Below, piece by piece: positions 12,345 through 23,420 of a stretch of DNA of 64,000 bases (position 1 is the stretch's first letter; each line of letters begins with the position of its first letter). This DNA is from Anolis sagrei (Eukaryota > Chordata > Lepidosauria > Squamata > Anolidae), in assembly GCF_037176765.1 (NCBI RefSeq), contig NC_090025.1, positions 164,902,822 through 164,966,821 on the forward strand. Direction: 5' to 3'. The position numbers and the translations under genes are program-made. Below the pieces are notes generated by a model. That model worked only from the letters and a program-made list of their open reading frames with translations, was not told where the DNA came from and ran no database searches.

Positions 12345-12900
12345 CATTCCCAAGGGACTGAGAATTTGTTGCTATCCTACCTGATATTCCCTCTTTAAGA
12401 AGCACAAAGAGGTGAAAGAAGACATTATCTACCAAACGAGTTGCAGAACTATAATCCATGTCTCCTCAAGGTTGGAAACATGCTTCCTTAAATCTTTGAA
12501 CCACAATCCTTCAAAATCTCCTGTGAACCATTTCAGACAATCTTCTTTGCCGGGTGGATGTGTTTAAAATTGAACTTTTTCCAATTAGCTCTCTGTACTT
12601 GTTGTTAAAGAGCTGCTTGTTGCCACTGAACATCAGTACATTCTGCCATTTGGACTGGCAAAGAATGCAAAGATGAGATGTTTATGAACCTTTGTGCCAT
12701 TTTGGGCCTGTGTACTGCCCTATTGAAGGACTTACATGTTTGTTCCCTCTTGGCAACAGTATCCTGTTGGCTTTCTCAATTGATCATTACTTCTTGAGGC
12801 TTATCACTTGCTGACTATTAAAGGCTTCAACAGCCAGATTCAATAATTAATTCAGTGTGATGACTGCATGTGGTGCCTATGACATACCTAATACTGACTT
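12345..12900 (+). other. Probable ADAP1 3' untranslated region
   Basis: Sequence after the ADAP1 stop is free of recognisable repeats for about 550 bp. No AATAAA is seen. An ATTAAA variant at 12817-12822 is the best candidate signal. The extent is inferred, not shown. Confidence 0.4.
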
Positions 12901-13564
12901 ACCTCCTTGCCTTTTATTCAGTGATCATTTAGATCCCATGGCCACAAGCTTTTCCCAGGAGGCCTTGCTGTATCTATTGAGGTTTGGTTAAACTTGGGGT
13001 TGGAGACAATATTTTGAATGTTGCCTCCAACAGATACATTGGGAGTGGTATGGATATTAGGGCTGTGTAAAACTTTGTTTGTAACTCGTTTGTCATATCT
13101 GTTTGGTAAGAGTCGTACATACGAAGTTATATTAAGAAACACAAGAAGGGCCCATGCAAAAAGTAATAATAAAAATTGAGACTCAAAACACTGACTTATG
13201 ACTTTTGGATGAGTTATGTAAGTCTCATAAATGGCTCCAGGTCTCTGTCATGCCATTTCTCCCCCAAAAGGGCTGGATTTGGTTCCTCCAAAGGGCCCCA
13301 AGGAGGATAGTGAGGCCTGGAGTCCAAGGAGAAGTCCTGCTGTTTCCCCAAATGGGGTAGTGAGAGGGAGAGAGGGATACCTGGCTCGATGGCCGGATAA
13401 GGAAGAAGCCCCTCCAGCACATTGCTGACCCAGAGGGAGACAGGCAGAGACTCCTCCCCCCCAACACACACACACATCGAGGCTTTAACACAGCCAGCCC
13501 CAGTATTCTGAAGGAAACAAAATTCTGGGAAATGTAGTTTAGGGTGGGACCTCTTGAATTCTCT

Positions 13565-13830
13565 GGTGCTGCTGATCTGGAGACAATGCAGTATGTGCAT
13601 TTTAAAAGTAATTTCTCCAACTTGGAGAGGGAAAACCCAAGTACTATTGACCTGGAGATAATGTAGTACATGTGTTTTAAAAGTAACTTTTCCAACTTGC
13701 TGGAGAGGGAAAACCCTAGTGCTGCTGACCTGAAGCCAATGCAGCACCTGAATTTTAAAAGTAACTTCTCCAACTTGGAGGGGGAAAACCCAAGCACTGC
13801 TGACCTGGAGGCAATACAGCACTCTCCCTA
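13565..13830. repeat. Minisatellite, about 78-bp unit, block 1
   Basis: About three and a half units each containing TTTTAAAAGTAACTTCTCC and 'GAGAGGGAAAACCCAAG'. Long antisense reading frames here arise because the unit length is a multiple of three. They are not a gene. Confidence 0.85.
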
Positions 13831-14059
13831 TCCACGTTTTGTAGGGAACTAAAGACGTGTATGTTTCGTTGTGCATTCGATTGACAATTCCTTTGATAAA
13901 TGGTCCCTAACCATGGCCTAAAATCAAGTTCTTATATCTGATTACTGCACTTTTAAGTTAAAATGATCCTGTCACAACTGCTCTATATGCGGTATGTTAT
14001 ATCCACCTTATTGACCAGCCTATTCTCTAGCTTGTTTGCACACCAGCCCTCTGCCCCCC

Positions 14060-14262
14060 ACCCCCCTAAATGAGACTAGAAGTATTTCTGGTTGTTGCTT
14101 ATGATGCTTGTTTTCTTATTGTTTATGTTGTTGTTTTTATGCTGTTTTAATATTTTATTTGCCTTGTTTGAACTGTATGTTGTTTTGGGCTTGGCCCCAT
14201 GTAAGCCACCCTGAGTCCCTTTGGGGAGATGGAGGCGGGGTATTAAAATAAAAATCTTCTTC
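14060..14262 (+). mobile_element. LINE 3' tail inserted in the minisatellite
   Basis: Ends with GTAAGCCACCCTGAGTCCC and GGGGTATTAAAATAAAA. It lies between the two minisatellite blocks. The inserted stretch may begin earlier, since 13831-14060 is unassigned. Confidence 0.6.
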
Positions 14263-14410
14263 TTTTCCAACTTGAAGAGGAAAAACCCAAGCACTGCTGA
14301 CCTGGAGGCAATGCAGCATGGACATTTTAAAAGTAACTTCTCCAACTTGGAGAGAAAAACCCAAGGCCCTACTGACCTCGTGATAAAGTGGTAGATGTGT
14401 TCTACCACTG
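14263..14410. repeat. Minisatellite, block 2
   Basis: About two further units of the array at 13565-13830, resuming right after the LINE tail. Confidence 0.8.
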
Positions 14411-14714
14411 TAGAAGTTTCACCCCAATAGCTCTAAAAATGAGGGAGAAAAAAGACTCAAAAGCTCCCCCACCCTTGTGCAATTACTTAATAAAAAATTA
14501 ACAAAAAGTTGTTATATAGTTATGATAAAGACCCTAATGATATTTTAGAAACACTTTAGAAATGATTCATCATTTTGTAATTATGGATTTATCTAACATG
14601 GACTAATAATTGAAATTTTCTACCAGATTTTCAGATTTTTCATACGGGACCAGCACAGCTAATGGTGGGTTATTGGAGGTGTGTGTACACACTTTCTTCT
14701 GGTATGCTTTAAGC

Positions 14715-14849
14715 CAGTGCTTCTCAACCTGTGCGTCCCCAGATGTTTTGACTTTCAACTCCCAGAAATCCTAACAGCTGGCAAGCCGGCTGGGATTTCT
14801 GGGAGTTGTAGGCCAAAACATCTGGGAAGCCACAGGTTGAGAACCACTG
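14715..14849. mobile_element. 135-bp hAT MITE
   Basis: Ends are CAGTGCTTCTCAACCTGTG and CACAGGTTGAGAACCACTG. It is flanked by a perfect 8-bp duplication CTTTAAGC (14707-14714 and 14850-14857). The middle is palindromic (TCCCAGAAATCCTAACAGC). A diverged relative is at 26745-26880. Confidence 0.9.
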
Positions 14850-14865
14850 CTTTAAGCATTCTGGA

Positions 14866-15420
14866 TATTTCATAGAATTGAGAAAGACCACAAGGGCAGG
14901 AACAACCAAAGCAGTCCCAACAGATGGCCATCCAGACTCGGTTTAAAAATAACCAAAGATGAAGATTTTACCACTCTCCAAAACAGTATATTCCACTGTT
15001 GAATGACTCTGACTAGGCCCGTAGCCAGGATTTTTATTCGGGGGGGGGGGGGGGGGGGTGAGTCTGAGTGAAAGAGGGTCTACCCTAGCAAACCTTTTGT
15101 ACTGTTATCCCAATACCCCCATGCATATGGGATATATTGAGCATGGTGATCAGATCATGATATGAATAAACATAACAGTTTAAATAATGTATCAGTAAGG
15201 TCTTCTCGCAGACCACCATGAGAATTTGGGGGTGGGGGGGGGGGTGGGGGGGCTGAAGCCCCTGAAGCCCCCCTCCCCCCCCCCCCCCCCCCGGCTACAT
15301 GCCTGACTCTGACCGTCAGGAAGTTTTTCCAAATGTTTAGGAGGAATCTCTTTTCCTGTAGCTTGAACCCCTTGCTCAGTGTTTTCGTCTTTGGATTAGC
15401 TCGTTTCCTCCTCATTTCCC
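14866..15420 (-). mobile_element. CR1 3' fragment interrupted by a hAT element
   Basis: Diverged CR1 tail (CAACAGATGGCCATCCAGAC on the left; AGGAAGTTTTTCC on the right). The element at 15014-15305 interrupts it, so the CR1 copy is the older of the two. Confidence 0.75.
15014..15305. mobile_element. hAT MITE with G/C-run flanks, copy A
   Basis: Ends are TAGGCCCGTAGCC and GGCTACATGCCTG, flanked by a perfect 8-bp duplication ACTCTGAC (15006-15013 and 15306-15313). Long G and C runs lie just inside the ends. Copies B (45281-45480) and C (33379-33865) share the architecture. Confidence 0.9.
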
Positions 15421-15861
15421 TGTCTTGAGCTTAAAAAATATCAATACACAATTGTGCTGGACACACTGTAATACAAATGTTGCAGAGATTTATTGGATAG
15501 TTTGTTTAGCAACAATGTGCTAGATACTATTTCATGGCTTCATGTCTCACGGTGGAACAAAACACTCTTCAGTAATGGAAATACCAGGCTTGTAGAAAAA
15601 CTAAATGGAATTATCTGTTGCTGTATTTCCAGTTCTCTTGAGCTTGAGTTGTCATAAGTTAGACATCATCCGTAAATAGCTGCCTTGGCAATGGGATTGT
15701 AGTCTAGATGAGCTGCCTTGGTTGATAAAGGGCCAAATGTTGATGGCTTTGGCTAAGAGTGCTAATGTTCTTATGGAAATAAATTCAAGGAAATCATACG
15801 TGAGTTAATAATTCCCATAGTTTTTGTTGAATAATTCAAAATCACAGCTTGGGGAAATTTA

Positions 15862-16048
15862 TCTTTTTGGGACTACAACTCTCAGAATCCTGCAGCCAGT
15901 AGAACAACAGCTCTTATCCATGGAGAATTCTGGGAATTATTGTCCCAGGATTCTGGAAACTATCATCTTTTGGACTATATCTCCCAGAATCATAGAGCCA
16001 GCAGGACAACTGCTCTTGTCTATGGGAGATTCTTGGAATTACAGTACT
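15862..16048. repeat. Diverged tandem pair, about 103-bp period
   Basis: Two blocks with 'TTTTGGACTA..TCTCCCAGAATC', then an AACAACAGCTCTT or GACAACTGCTCTT segment, then an inverted copy of the first phrase. Probably two MITE-like units side by side. Confidence 0.55.
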
Positions 16049-16258
16049 AAAAAGTGACTTTGCAAAGTTCAACTCAGCAGTACCGGTATTTTCTTTAAAT
16101 CCAAGAAAAGTAGCCAGTACGGCTGGTCCTAGAGATTGGGTCTTGGGTAAGTGCTTGGTGTTAGAGGGGTGTCCATTTCACCTCCCTTTCCCCTCTACTC
16201 TTTGGATTTATGTTTTTTAAAAAAACAATTATAATCAAAATTCCATGAGTGGTTATAC

Positions 16259-16624
16259 GAGTAGTTCCCAACACTTTGACCAGGGACCACTTGACTAGGG
16301 ACCACTTTGACCAGGGACCACTTTGACCAGGGACCACTTGACTAGGAACCACTTTGACCAGGGACCACTTGACTAGAGATCACTTTGACCAGGGACCACT
16401 TGATCAGGGAACATTTTGACCAGGGACCACTTTGACCAGGGACCACATTCCAACATTAATACCAGAAGGGTTATGAATCAGTTTTTGGTCAACTTTAGAT
16501 TTGATTTCGTTATTTGGGGTGCTGATTCAGAAAATTTTAATAGATAGACCACATCAACTCTATTTTCTGATACAGAACATATGCCATCCAGTAGTTGCTA
16601 TCTGCTCACCCACAGAAAACCATT

Positions 16625-16655
<31 letters not shown>

Positions 16656-17181
16656 CAGCTTTTATATTCCACCCTTCTCACCCCTCAGGGGACTCAGGGC
16701 GGATTACAGTGTACACATATATGGCAAACATTCAATGCCAATTTTTGACATACAAACATATACAGACATACACAGAGGCTATTTAACTGTTTCTGACCAC
16801 TAGGGGAGCTGTCGCTTTCATCGTCCATCTGCGACACTGATGAAGTACTTCCGCATTCCCCGCAGGCTTTTTGCTGGAGTGCTTGCTGGAGTCTTTATTT
16901 TAATGGCCTCATACATTAGTTAATTTAGCCTCCCCATACTTTGAGGTGGTACCTAATTTTCCTACTTGACAGATGCAACTGTCTTTTGGGTTGCAAAGGT
17001 CGACAACAGGATACACAATTGGTTGGAAACCCACTCCAACCCGGGCTGCCTTCGAACTCATGACCTTTTGGTCAGAGTGATCTTAATGCAGCTGACACTC
17101 AGCCAGCTGCGCCACAATCCCAGTGCTCTAGAGCCATGGACCTTATTTTAGGTCTCGTGGCCCACAGGTTAGGAAGCACTG
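16259..17181. mobile_element. hAT element with about 11 internal 16-bp units and an inserted SINE
   Basis: Perfect 8-bp duplication GGTTATAC at 16251-16258 and 17182-17189. The left end (GAGTAGTTCCCAAC) and right end (AGGTTAGGAAGCACTG) are diverged forms of the termini at 3035-3499. The 'GACCAGGGACCACTTT' array runs about 16271-16452. A SINE at 16623-17126 interrupts the body. Confidence 0.88.
16623..17126 (-). mobile_element. Long tRNA-headed SINE inside a hAT element
   Basis: On the minus strand the head starts GGGATTGTGGCGCAGCTGG, which looks like a tRNA A box. A B box GAGTTCGAAGG follows. The tail ends in the LINE-like CTGAGTCCCCTGAGGGG phrase and (AAAT)n. It is about 500 bp long, so close to full length. 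Confidence 0.75.
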
Positions 17182-17189
17182 GGTTATAC

Positions 17190-17887
17190 TAACAAGTAGG
17201 TCCAAAGCCACACAAAAAACATATTTCAAAAAAGAAAGCAAAGGACTGAAGAAATACAAAGGATTCAGGGAAGAAAACTGTAGAAGAAGCTTCTGAACAG
17301 AAATGTAGAATCATTCCTTAGGTAAAAGTTAATGGTTGGATAGCAATTGCTGAGTGTGTTGGTACTTAAGTGTGAAATCACAAGTCACAGTTAACTGCCC
17401 TCTGGTGAGAAGGGAATGGAATTTTTAGAGGGGGACAAATGAGGTTGAGGAAGTATAAGAGGCAGAAAGCAAGGAGAAAATCTGCATGGCAGCCATAGAG
17501 AGATGTTCTTGTCTGTTAATGCACCAGCGAATCGTGGAGAGAAATCAGAAAGAAACGTAGACCTCTTGGGAGAGGACACGAACACAGTGTCTGGAGGCAG
17601 GAAGCAGTGAGAGGAAACGATGGCATCTAATTTGTAGAGTGAAATGGATTTGCTTCTTCTTCAACATCTTTCTTCCCTCAGGAATGGTAAAAAGCAGATG
17701 CTGAGCACAGCGATCGAAAAAAGACATTGAGGCACCTTGCCGACATACATCATTTCCAAAGAAATACTCTCCCATTCCTGGCTTCTTCTTGCCTCCCTCA
17801 CTGGCTGAGCCACCAAGAGTGCCCTAAACAAAATGTGCATTTGTCATCGTTTTTCCTAGATCCAAAGTGCGCCTTGGGTATACCGTG
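17190..17887. other. 5' region of the GPCR gene
   Basis: No repeats are recognised. TTTTTCCTAG ending at 17860 resembles a splice acceptor 27 bp before the start codon, so a 5' untranslated intron is possible. No TATA box is evident. Confidence 0.4.
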
Positions 17888-18925
17888 ATGGCAGAGATCA
17901 GAGAGGAAGCCTCTTGGGGCAATTTCTCAGAGGAGGATGAGCTTAGAGAGGAAAGTCCTATCGCTGAGGTCTTGGGTGCGATCCTTCTCCTCATGTTTCT
18001 TCTTGGTATGGCAGGAAATATCTACACGCTTGTGGTAGCCTTTGGGGGCACATCTGTCCGCTCAACAGGTTCTTTGTGTGTGTATGTGATCAACCTGGCA
18101 TTTGCTGACATACTCTACCTTTCCACCATCCCTTTTGTGGTCTACACCTATTTTGCCCAGGACTGGTTTTTTGGGGACATGGGCTGTCGGATTTTGCTTA
18201 GTCTTGACCTCCTTACAATGCATGCAAGCATCTTCACATTGACCATCATGAGCGTGGAGCGTTATTGGGCAGTGACTAGGCCACTGAGGGTCAGGTGGGC
18301 CCGAAATAGCTATCGCAAACTTGCTATTGTGGTAGTTTGGCTTATCTCCATGTTGCTTACAGTTCCTATGATGATCATGATCCAGGAAAGGGAAGGAAGA
18401 AACTACAAGCGGATTTGTTTCCCCACATGGACACCTGATGCTTACCGGGTTTATCTCACGGTTCTCTTCAGTACGAGCATCCTTGGTCCTGGCTTGGTCC
18501 TGGCTGTGGTTTACTCTCATCTTGCTTGGACCTATTGGACCTCCATGAAAATCATGCAGCCAACGGTAATGGGCAGAGTCTTGAAACAAAAGTTGTTCTC
18601 CAGGATCTTCAGCATCATTGTTGCCTACTGGGCTTGCTTTGTACCATTCTGGGCATGGCAACTAGTCAAACTCTATGGTTATGATGAGCTGGAGATTGGG
18701 CCAACTGCTCAGGCATATCTCAACTTTGGCGTTACTTGCTTGACCTATGGTAATAGCTGCATCAACCCATTTTTTTACACTCTTCTCACCAGGAATTACC
18801 AGCAATACATGGCAGAGCAAGGTGGGGAGAGAAAAGGTGGGGGCTATATGCTCTTTAGGAAGAGAATATGTGAAAACCCTCAAGCAGAATGTATATCTGT
18901 GGCACAAGGAGGAGTGGTTGAATAA
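17888..18925 (+). CDS. UTS2R: Urotensin-II receptor family GPCR (single exon)
   Basis: Complete 345-residue class A receptor; the start is the first ATG of the open frame. In this family urotensin II or the related peptide activates Gq at the plasma membrane. Seven hydrophobic segments are visible. Landmarks: glycosylation site N12 (NFS), N44 in TM1 (GNIYTLVV), D74 in TM2, C100 and C177 (likely disulphide), D107 in TM3 (LDLLTMHASIFTLTIMS), E124-R125-Y126, WACFVPFW in TM6 with P253, and N293-P294-F-F-Y297 in TM7. 'TMHASIFTLT.MS.ERY', 'CLTYGNSC.NPF.YTLLTRNY' and 'WACF.PFW.WQL' match mammalian UTS2R. The C-tail is short (about 45 residues) and unlike the mammalian one. Non-mammalian vertebrates have several UTS2R paralogs, and which one this is cannot be told from sequence alone. 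A somatostatin-receptor-like assignment is less likely. Confidence 0.9.
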   Translation: MAEIREEASWGNFSEEDELREESPIAEVLGAILLLMFLLGMAGNIYTLVVAFGGTSVRSTGSLCVYVINLAFADILYLSTIPFVVYTYFAQDWFFGDMGCRILLSLDLLTMHASIFTLTIMSVERYWAVTRPLRVRWARNSYRKLAIVVVWLISMLLTVPMMIMIQEREGRNYKRICFPTWTPDAYRVYLTVLFSTSILGPGLVLAVVYSHLAWTYWTSMKIMQPTVMGRVLKQKLFSRIFSIIVAYWACFVPFWAWQLVKLYGYDELEIGPTAQAYLNFGVTCLTYGNSCINPFFYTLLTRNYQQYMAEQGGERKGGGYMLFRKRICENPQAECISVAQGGVVE

Positions 18926-18926
18926 A
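18921..18926 (+). promoter_or_regulatory. AATAAA overlapping the GPCR stop codon
   Basis: The hexamer AATAAA contains the TAA stop at 18923-18925. If used as a poly(A) signal the 3' untranslated region would be only some 10-30 bases. No other AATAAA is seen in the next few hundred bases. Confidence 0.35.
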
Positions 18927-19342
18927 GATGACTAAGGTTACCCACTGATTATGCTTATATGACTCAGCTAGAGCAGGGGTGGAAGCAATGTAACTAAATG
19001 CAATCTATCTTAAAGTTCACTTTGGATTGATTTACCTTTTGTTGTTGTTGGGAGAAGATAGACATGAGGCTATCTCAAAATGTCTATCTCAAAATCCCCA
19101 CCTTCATATATATATGTATATCCACTTGATGCTTTTGGGATATCAGAGGCTCCAAGCTGGGATCCCATGGGTACACTTTCCCCACCCATAAGAAAGGATT
19201 TGGAAAGTTTGACTAAAACTCTCAGAATATCCTAGCCAGCAAAGTTGCTAGCAATGTGATTTGGGGATTCTGGGAGGTCTATTGCAAAAAAGTAATATTT
19301 CCCATTTATGAAATCAATGTGTTCACTTAGGCAATCTTCTGA

Positions 19343-19492
19343 GGCCCCTTTTACACTGCCATATAATGCAGATTATTAAAGCAGATAATCCACATTATCA
19401 GTTTTGAACTGGATTATATGAGTCCACACTACCATATAATCCAATTCAAATAAGATAATCTGGATTGTATGTGGCAGTGTAGAAGGGGCCTG
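19343..19492. mobile_element. Palindromic MITE ('CTACACTGCC' family)
   Basis: Left CCCCTTTTACACTGCCATAT and right GTGGCAGTGTAGAAGGGGCC are inverted matches. The inner part GATAATCCACATTATC is also palindromic. It lies 3' of the GPCR gene. Confidence 0.75.
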
Positions 19493-19499
19493 GGACTTC

Positions 19500-20985
19500 C
19501 AAAAGCGCCTGAAAAAGTGGGGTAATAAGAGAATTAATCAGGACTGTCTCTATCAAATCAAGACAGTTGGAGGATATGAAGTTTGTTATGGAATGGGCAA
19601 TCATTAAGTTTGGGTATCTAATTTAGTTTCACAAACAGCAGTACTTGGGAAAGTGACTTTTGGGAGGGCTGTCATCAGTGTTTCTTTCCAGTTATGCAGG
19701 ATGAGGCATTCTGGAAGTTGTAGTCCAAAATGTAACATTTCAGAGCTATACAATAACATACCAAATGGCAGTTTTCTGCAAAATTGTAATGCCATAGAAA
19801 TGAATTTAACCATGCCCAGATTTCTGATGTGCAGATTTGTGAGAAAATTTTCCTCATCAACAACATAATTGTACAATTGACCAGCTCAGCATGCATTCGT
19901 TTTGTATTACTTACATTAGTGTTTCTATTAATGCTGTAGTATGCTATTCCTTGTTAAATATGTCTCCATGTTCACATAATCTGTGTGAATTCATATTATC
20001 ATTTGAAATGTGACCATTTGCATTTATTTTTTAGTTGCCCTTGCATCCCACTCCCCATCGGGGCATAGTGATCAGCTTGTGCTGGTAGTACATGGCTCTC
20101 TTTTCCTCCTGAGTTTATCTTCACGACAACACTGTGAATTGGACTAGGCTGAGAAAGGATGACTGTCCCAAGACTTCATGTTGCAGTCAGAGACTCAACC
20201 CTGAATCTGTTAAATCTTAGCTGATTTATACAGCATGGCCCCCAGACCCATGATTTCATTTACTCAGTTCTCGCAAAATACATCCTCTCTAGATGTTTTT
20301 AAGGATCTCTAATGCAAATTTATGGTATTCTCATGCTAATTTCAATAAGGTTTGCTATTATCTGCTAATATGTATATCCATGTGAAGTCCGGGAATGAAT
20401 CCCCCATAGACACAGGGACAGTATTGTACTTGCTATTTTGTTCATATTATAAGTAGGTAAATTGTGCACTTGCAAAAGCCATCAATCTCTCTTGCTTCTC
20501 TGCATTTTCTGATTCAAGTAATAGCAGAATGAAAATGCCTTTCTCATTTAGCAAAAGGTTCAGACAACTGGCTTTTTACTCTGTGCAAGAATACAATATA
20601 CACAGATTAAAAACAGTCTTATAAAGTGGTTAGAAATATAAAATGCCTATTAAAGTTCTCCAACAAGTAAGTGTGATCTTCACATCTTTTTCTCCTCTCA
20701 CTTTCTGATTTTTTTTTTCCTGCAATGAGACATGTTACACTTACATACCACATTCCTCCTCCTAATGTAGAAAAGCTATTCTAACAGTTAAGGCCAGCCC
20801 ATAGACTCCTAATATGCCAGTGTGGAAAATTTACTGTTTTCAACTCCAGTTTTTAGAACCCCCATCTTGCATAGCCATTGCCTATGTTGTTTGGGAACTG
20901 TAGTCCAAAACTGACTTTCCCACGCACTACCAATGTTTCAAGAATGAATTTATAGTTGGTTTTGTATTACTTATTTGATTACTTA
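19500..20985. other. Intergenic stretch without recognised genes
   Basis: A MITE-like scrap with TCTGGAAGTTGTAGTCC lies at about 19690-19730. Nothing else is recognised. Reading frames are short and have no domain signature. Confidence 0.5.
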
Positions 20986-20989
20986 GGTG

Positions 20990-21475
20990 ATTCCTCATAG
21001 CCAGAGGATGATGGTCCTCCAAGTGTAGTGTCTTGGAGTTGGATACGTAGGTGGCTGAAGAGCCCTATTCTTGATCCATATGTTCTTCAACAGTGAGAGC
21101 ATTGGTTTCCAGGTAGAAGGCGGTCCCAGTCATGGTTGGCTTGACATGCTTCCTCTTGGCACTTTTCTCCCTTTCGCCCTCCATTCATGCCTCTTTGAAT
21201 TCTGCAGCACTGCTGGTCACAGCTGACCTCCAGTTAGAGTGTTCAAGGGCCAGGGCTTCCCAGTTCTCTATGTCTATGCCACAGTTTTTAAGGTTGGCTC
21301 TGAGCCCATCTTTAAATCTATTTTCCTGTCCACCAACATGTTTCCCATTCTTGAGATGGGAGTATAATAATTGCTTTGGGAGATGGTGATCAGGCAGTCC
21401 CACGGAGTTGATGGTGTAGAAGCATTGCTTCAGTGCTGGTTTTCTTTGCTTCTTCCAGCATGCTGACATTTCTTC
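20990..21475 (-). mobile_element. Non-LTR retrotransposon ORF2 C-terminal fragment
   Basis: Minus-strand peptide HHLPKQLLYSHLKNGKHVGG, then QENRFKDGLRANLKNCGIDI and ENWEALALEHSNWR. This is the 'R.PK.LLYG.L..GKR..GGQ..RFKD' tail common at the C-termini of LINE polymerases. The clade is not resolved. Confidence 0.75.
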
Positions 21476-21729
21476 GCCTTGTGTTTTGTATTATAGCATA
21501 TCAGGGATAACAGCCTAAGCCTTCTGTCTCCTTCCTATATACTGTACTAGAATCTCTTCTACATCTGTGATATTCCCTTACTGTGCACCTCGAAACAACA
21601 CACAGAGCTCAGCAAACAGAGCATAACAGATTCATTTAAAAACACTTAGTGCCACTGCTACTGCTTCATTTATTACAATTCTTCACTGTTGTTGCTGTTG
21701 TTAAGATCCTTATTGATATACATATCTTA

Positions 21730-21757
21730 GTTACAACCCCCCCCCCCCCCCCCCCCA
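21730..21757. repeat. Poly-C tract, about 28 bp
   Basis: An uninterrupted C run following ATCTTAGTTACAA. Such runs recur in the window and are hotspots for length error in assemblies. Confidence 0.85.
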
Positions 21758-21778
21758 CATTATGGGAATACAAAAAGA

Positions 21779-22054
21779 AAAAAAGGTTTCCCTTTGCCAT
21801 GAAGTCTAGTCGTATCCGACTCGGGAGGCAGGGGTTGCTCATCTCCATTTCTAAGCCGAAGAGCCGGCATTGTCCTTAGATGCCTCCAAATTCATGTGGT
21901 GGCATGACTGCATGGAGCACTGTTACCTTCCCACCAGAGCAGTACCTATCAATCTACTCACATTTGCATGTTTTCAAACTCCTAGGTTGGCAGAAGCTGG
22001 AGCTTACCTGCTCCCTGGATTCGAAATGCTGACCTTTCGGTCAGTAAGGTGAAA
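21779..22054 (-). mobile_element. tRNA-derived SINE (Sauria type), minus orientation
   Basis: Reverse of the 6208-6530 family: the tail AAAAGGTTTCCC is on the left, and the B-box region GATTCGAAATGCTGACC on the right with ACTGACCGAAAGGTCAGCA on the minus strand. The extreme head is missing. Confidence 0.8.
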
Positions 22055-22429
22055 TGAAACAATGAAAAAAAAGAAAGAAAAAAAAAACCCACAAATGTCA
22101 CAACCTACAAAAGCACAAAGATACAAAACTACCATATGACAAACATACTATTTCTATAGTAACTACACTAATCTAAATAAAACAAAATAAAACAACAAAC
22201 AGTTGCATGTCATTTTTAATTTGCCAGATTACGATTATAGATGGTATACTCTAGGGGGTTAACTCTTTCTTCTCTACAGTTTATTAAAAAAGAAGCTTTT
22301 GTAACATTAATACATACTTATGCCATTAAGCATTACCAAACTTATTATAAGGTGTTGTTAATATTCTGTCTACCATCTGTCTGTCTGTCTTCCTTCTGTC
22401 TATTGTGATAAATATAACATATTTTGATG

Positions 22430-23225
22430 TGTTGGCAAAGGTCTTCATGGCTGGAATTACTGGGTTGTTGTGAGTTTTCTGGGTTGTATGACCATGTATG
22501 ACCCTAGGGGTGAGAAAAGGGGTATATAAATGCTGTAAATAAAATAAATAATGTTCTAGAAGCATTCTCTCCTGATGTTTTGCCAACATCTATGGCAGAC
22601 ATCCTCAGTGGTTGTGAGGTCTGTTGGAAACTAGGCAGGTGAGGCTAATATATCTGTGGAATGTCCAGGGTGGGAGAAAGAACTCTTGTCTGTTTGAGGC
22701 AAGTGTGAATGTTGCAACTGGCCACCTTGATTAGCACTCGATGAACCAACCTAGACACAGCATATTATTTGAGAACACAGAAATGCTGGATCACTCCAAC
22801 AACCACCATGCCTACACTACACAGAGAAGCCATTGAAATCCACAAGGATGTGGACAATTTCAACAGAAAGGAGGAAACCATTCTGCAGTGGAACTCTCTG
22901 CCCCAGAGTGTGGTGGAGGCTCCTTCTTTGGAAGCTTTTAAACAGAGGCTGGATGGCCATCTGTTGGGGGTGCTTTGAATGCAATTTTCCTGCTTTTTGG
23001 CAGGGGGTTGGACTGGATGGCCCACGAGGTCTCTTCCAACTCTATGATTCTATATTTCTCACCATGAAAATGAACAAAATCTGGCTACCAGTATTATAAA
23101 AAACTCAAATCAGAACAGTAAATAAAGAGCAGGGGAATTCCAGACAGGAAACAATCAGGGCCAACTAACACCTTCCAACAAAGGATTCCCCCAGGCAGGA
23201 AGCTGCAAGGCTGTTCAAGAAGGCC
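22430..23225 (+). mobile_element. Penelope-like element 3' part with nested insertions
   Basis: Plus-strand peptide LHREAIEIHKDVDNFNRKEE (about 22812-22870) matches the 'REA.EI.KH..NFNR' motif after the GIY-YIG endonuclease of Penelope-like elements. The peptide KMNKIWLPVL continues after a CR1 tail inserted at about 22872-23052. The upstream part (22430-22740) holds the terminal repeat in minus orientation, itself carrying a short TATAAATG...AAATAAA insert at about 22502-22552. Confidence 0.65.
22872..23052 (+). mobile_element. CR1 3' end inserted in a Penelope-like element
   Basis: Encodes LQWNSLPQSVVEAPSLEAFK and QRLDGHLLGVL, and ends CTCTTCCAACTCTATGATTC, the canonical CR1 terminus. It interrupts the Penelope-like reading frame, so it is younger. 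Confidence 0.85.
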
Positions 23226-23235
23226 TTCTAGAACA

Positions 23236-23420
23236 TTATTATTATTATTAAACTTTATTTGTACCCCGCTAGCATCTCCCTCAGGACTCGATGCGGCTTA
23301 CAAAGGCCAAGGCCTCAACAAACAATAAAACAATACAAACCTAGGCAAATTAAAAACAATTAAAGCAATTTAAAACAACAAGCAATGAACAATCCACTAA
23401 GACACAATAAAACTGGGCCG
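23236..23420 (-). mobile_element. LINE 3' tail, minus orientation
   Basis: (ATT)n followed by TTTATTTGTACCCCGCTAGC and CATCTCCCTCAGGACTCGAT. It has the same general tail type as 43.6 and 48.6 kb, read in reverse. Confidence 0.65.

Noticed and set aside
13214-13876. 220- and 190-codon minus-strand frames with repeated LGFSPSKLEKLLLK
   Set aside because: They come from the 78-bp minisatellite, whose unit keeps the frame.
17867-17887. GPCR start at an upstream GTG
   Set aside because: A vertebrate nuclear gene would use ATG; the first in-frame ATG is at 17888.
18062-18661. 199-codon frame antisense to the GPCR
   Set aside because: Shadow of the strongly coding plus strand; it has no start context or homology of its own.
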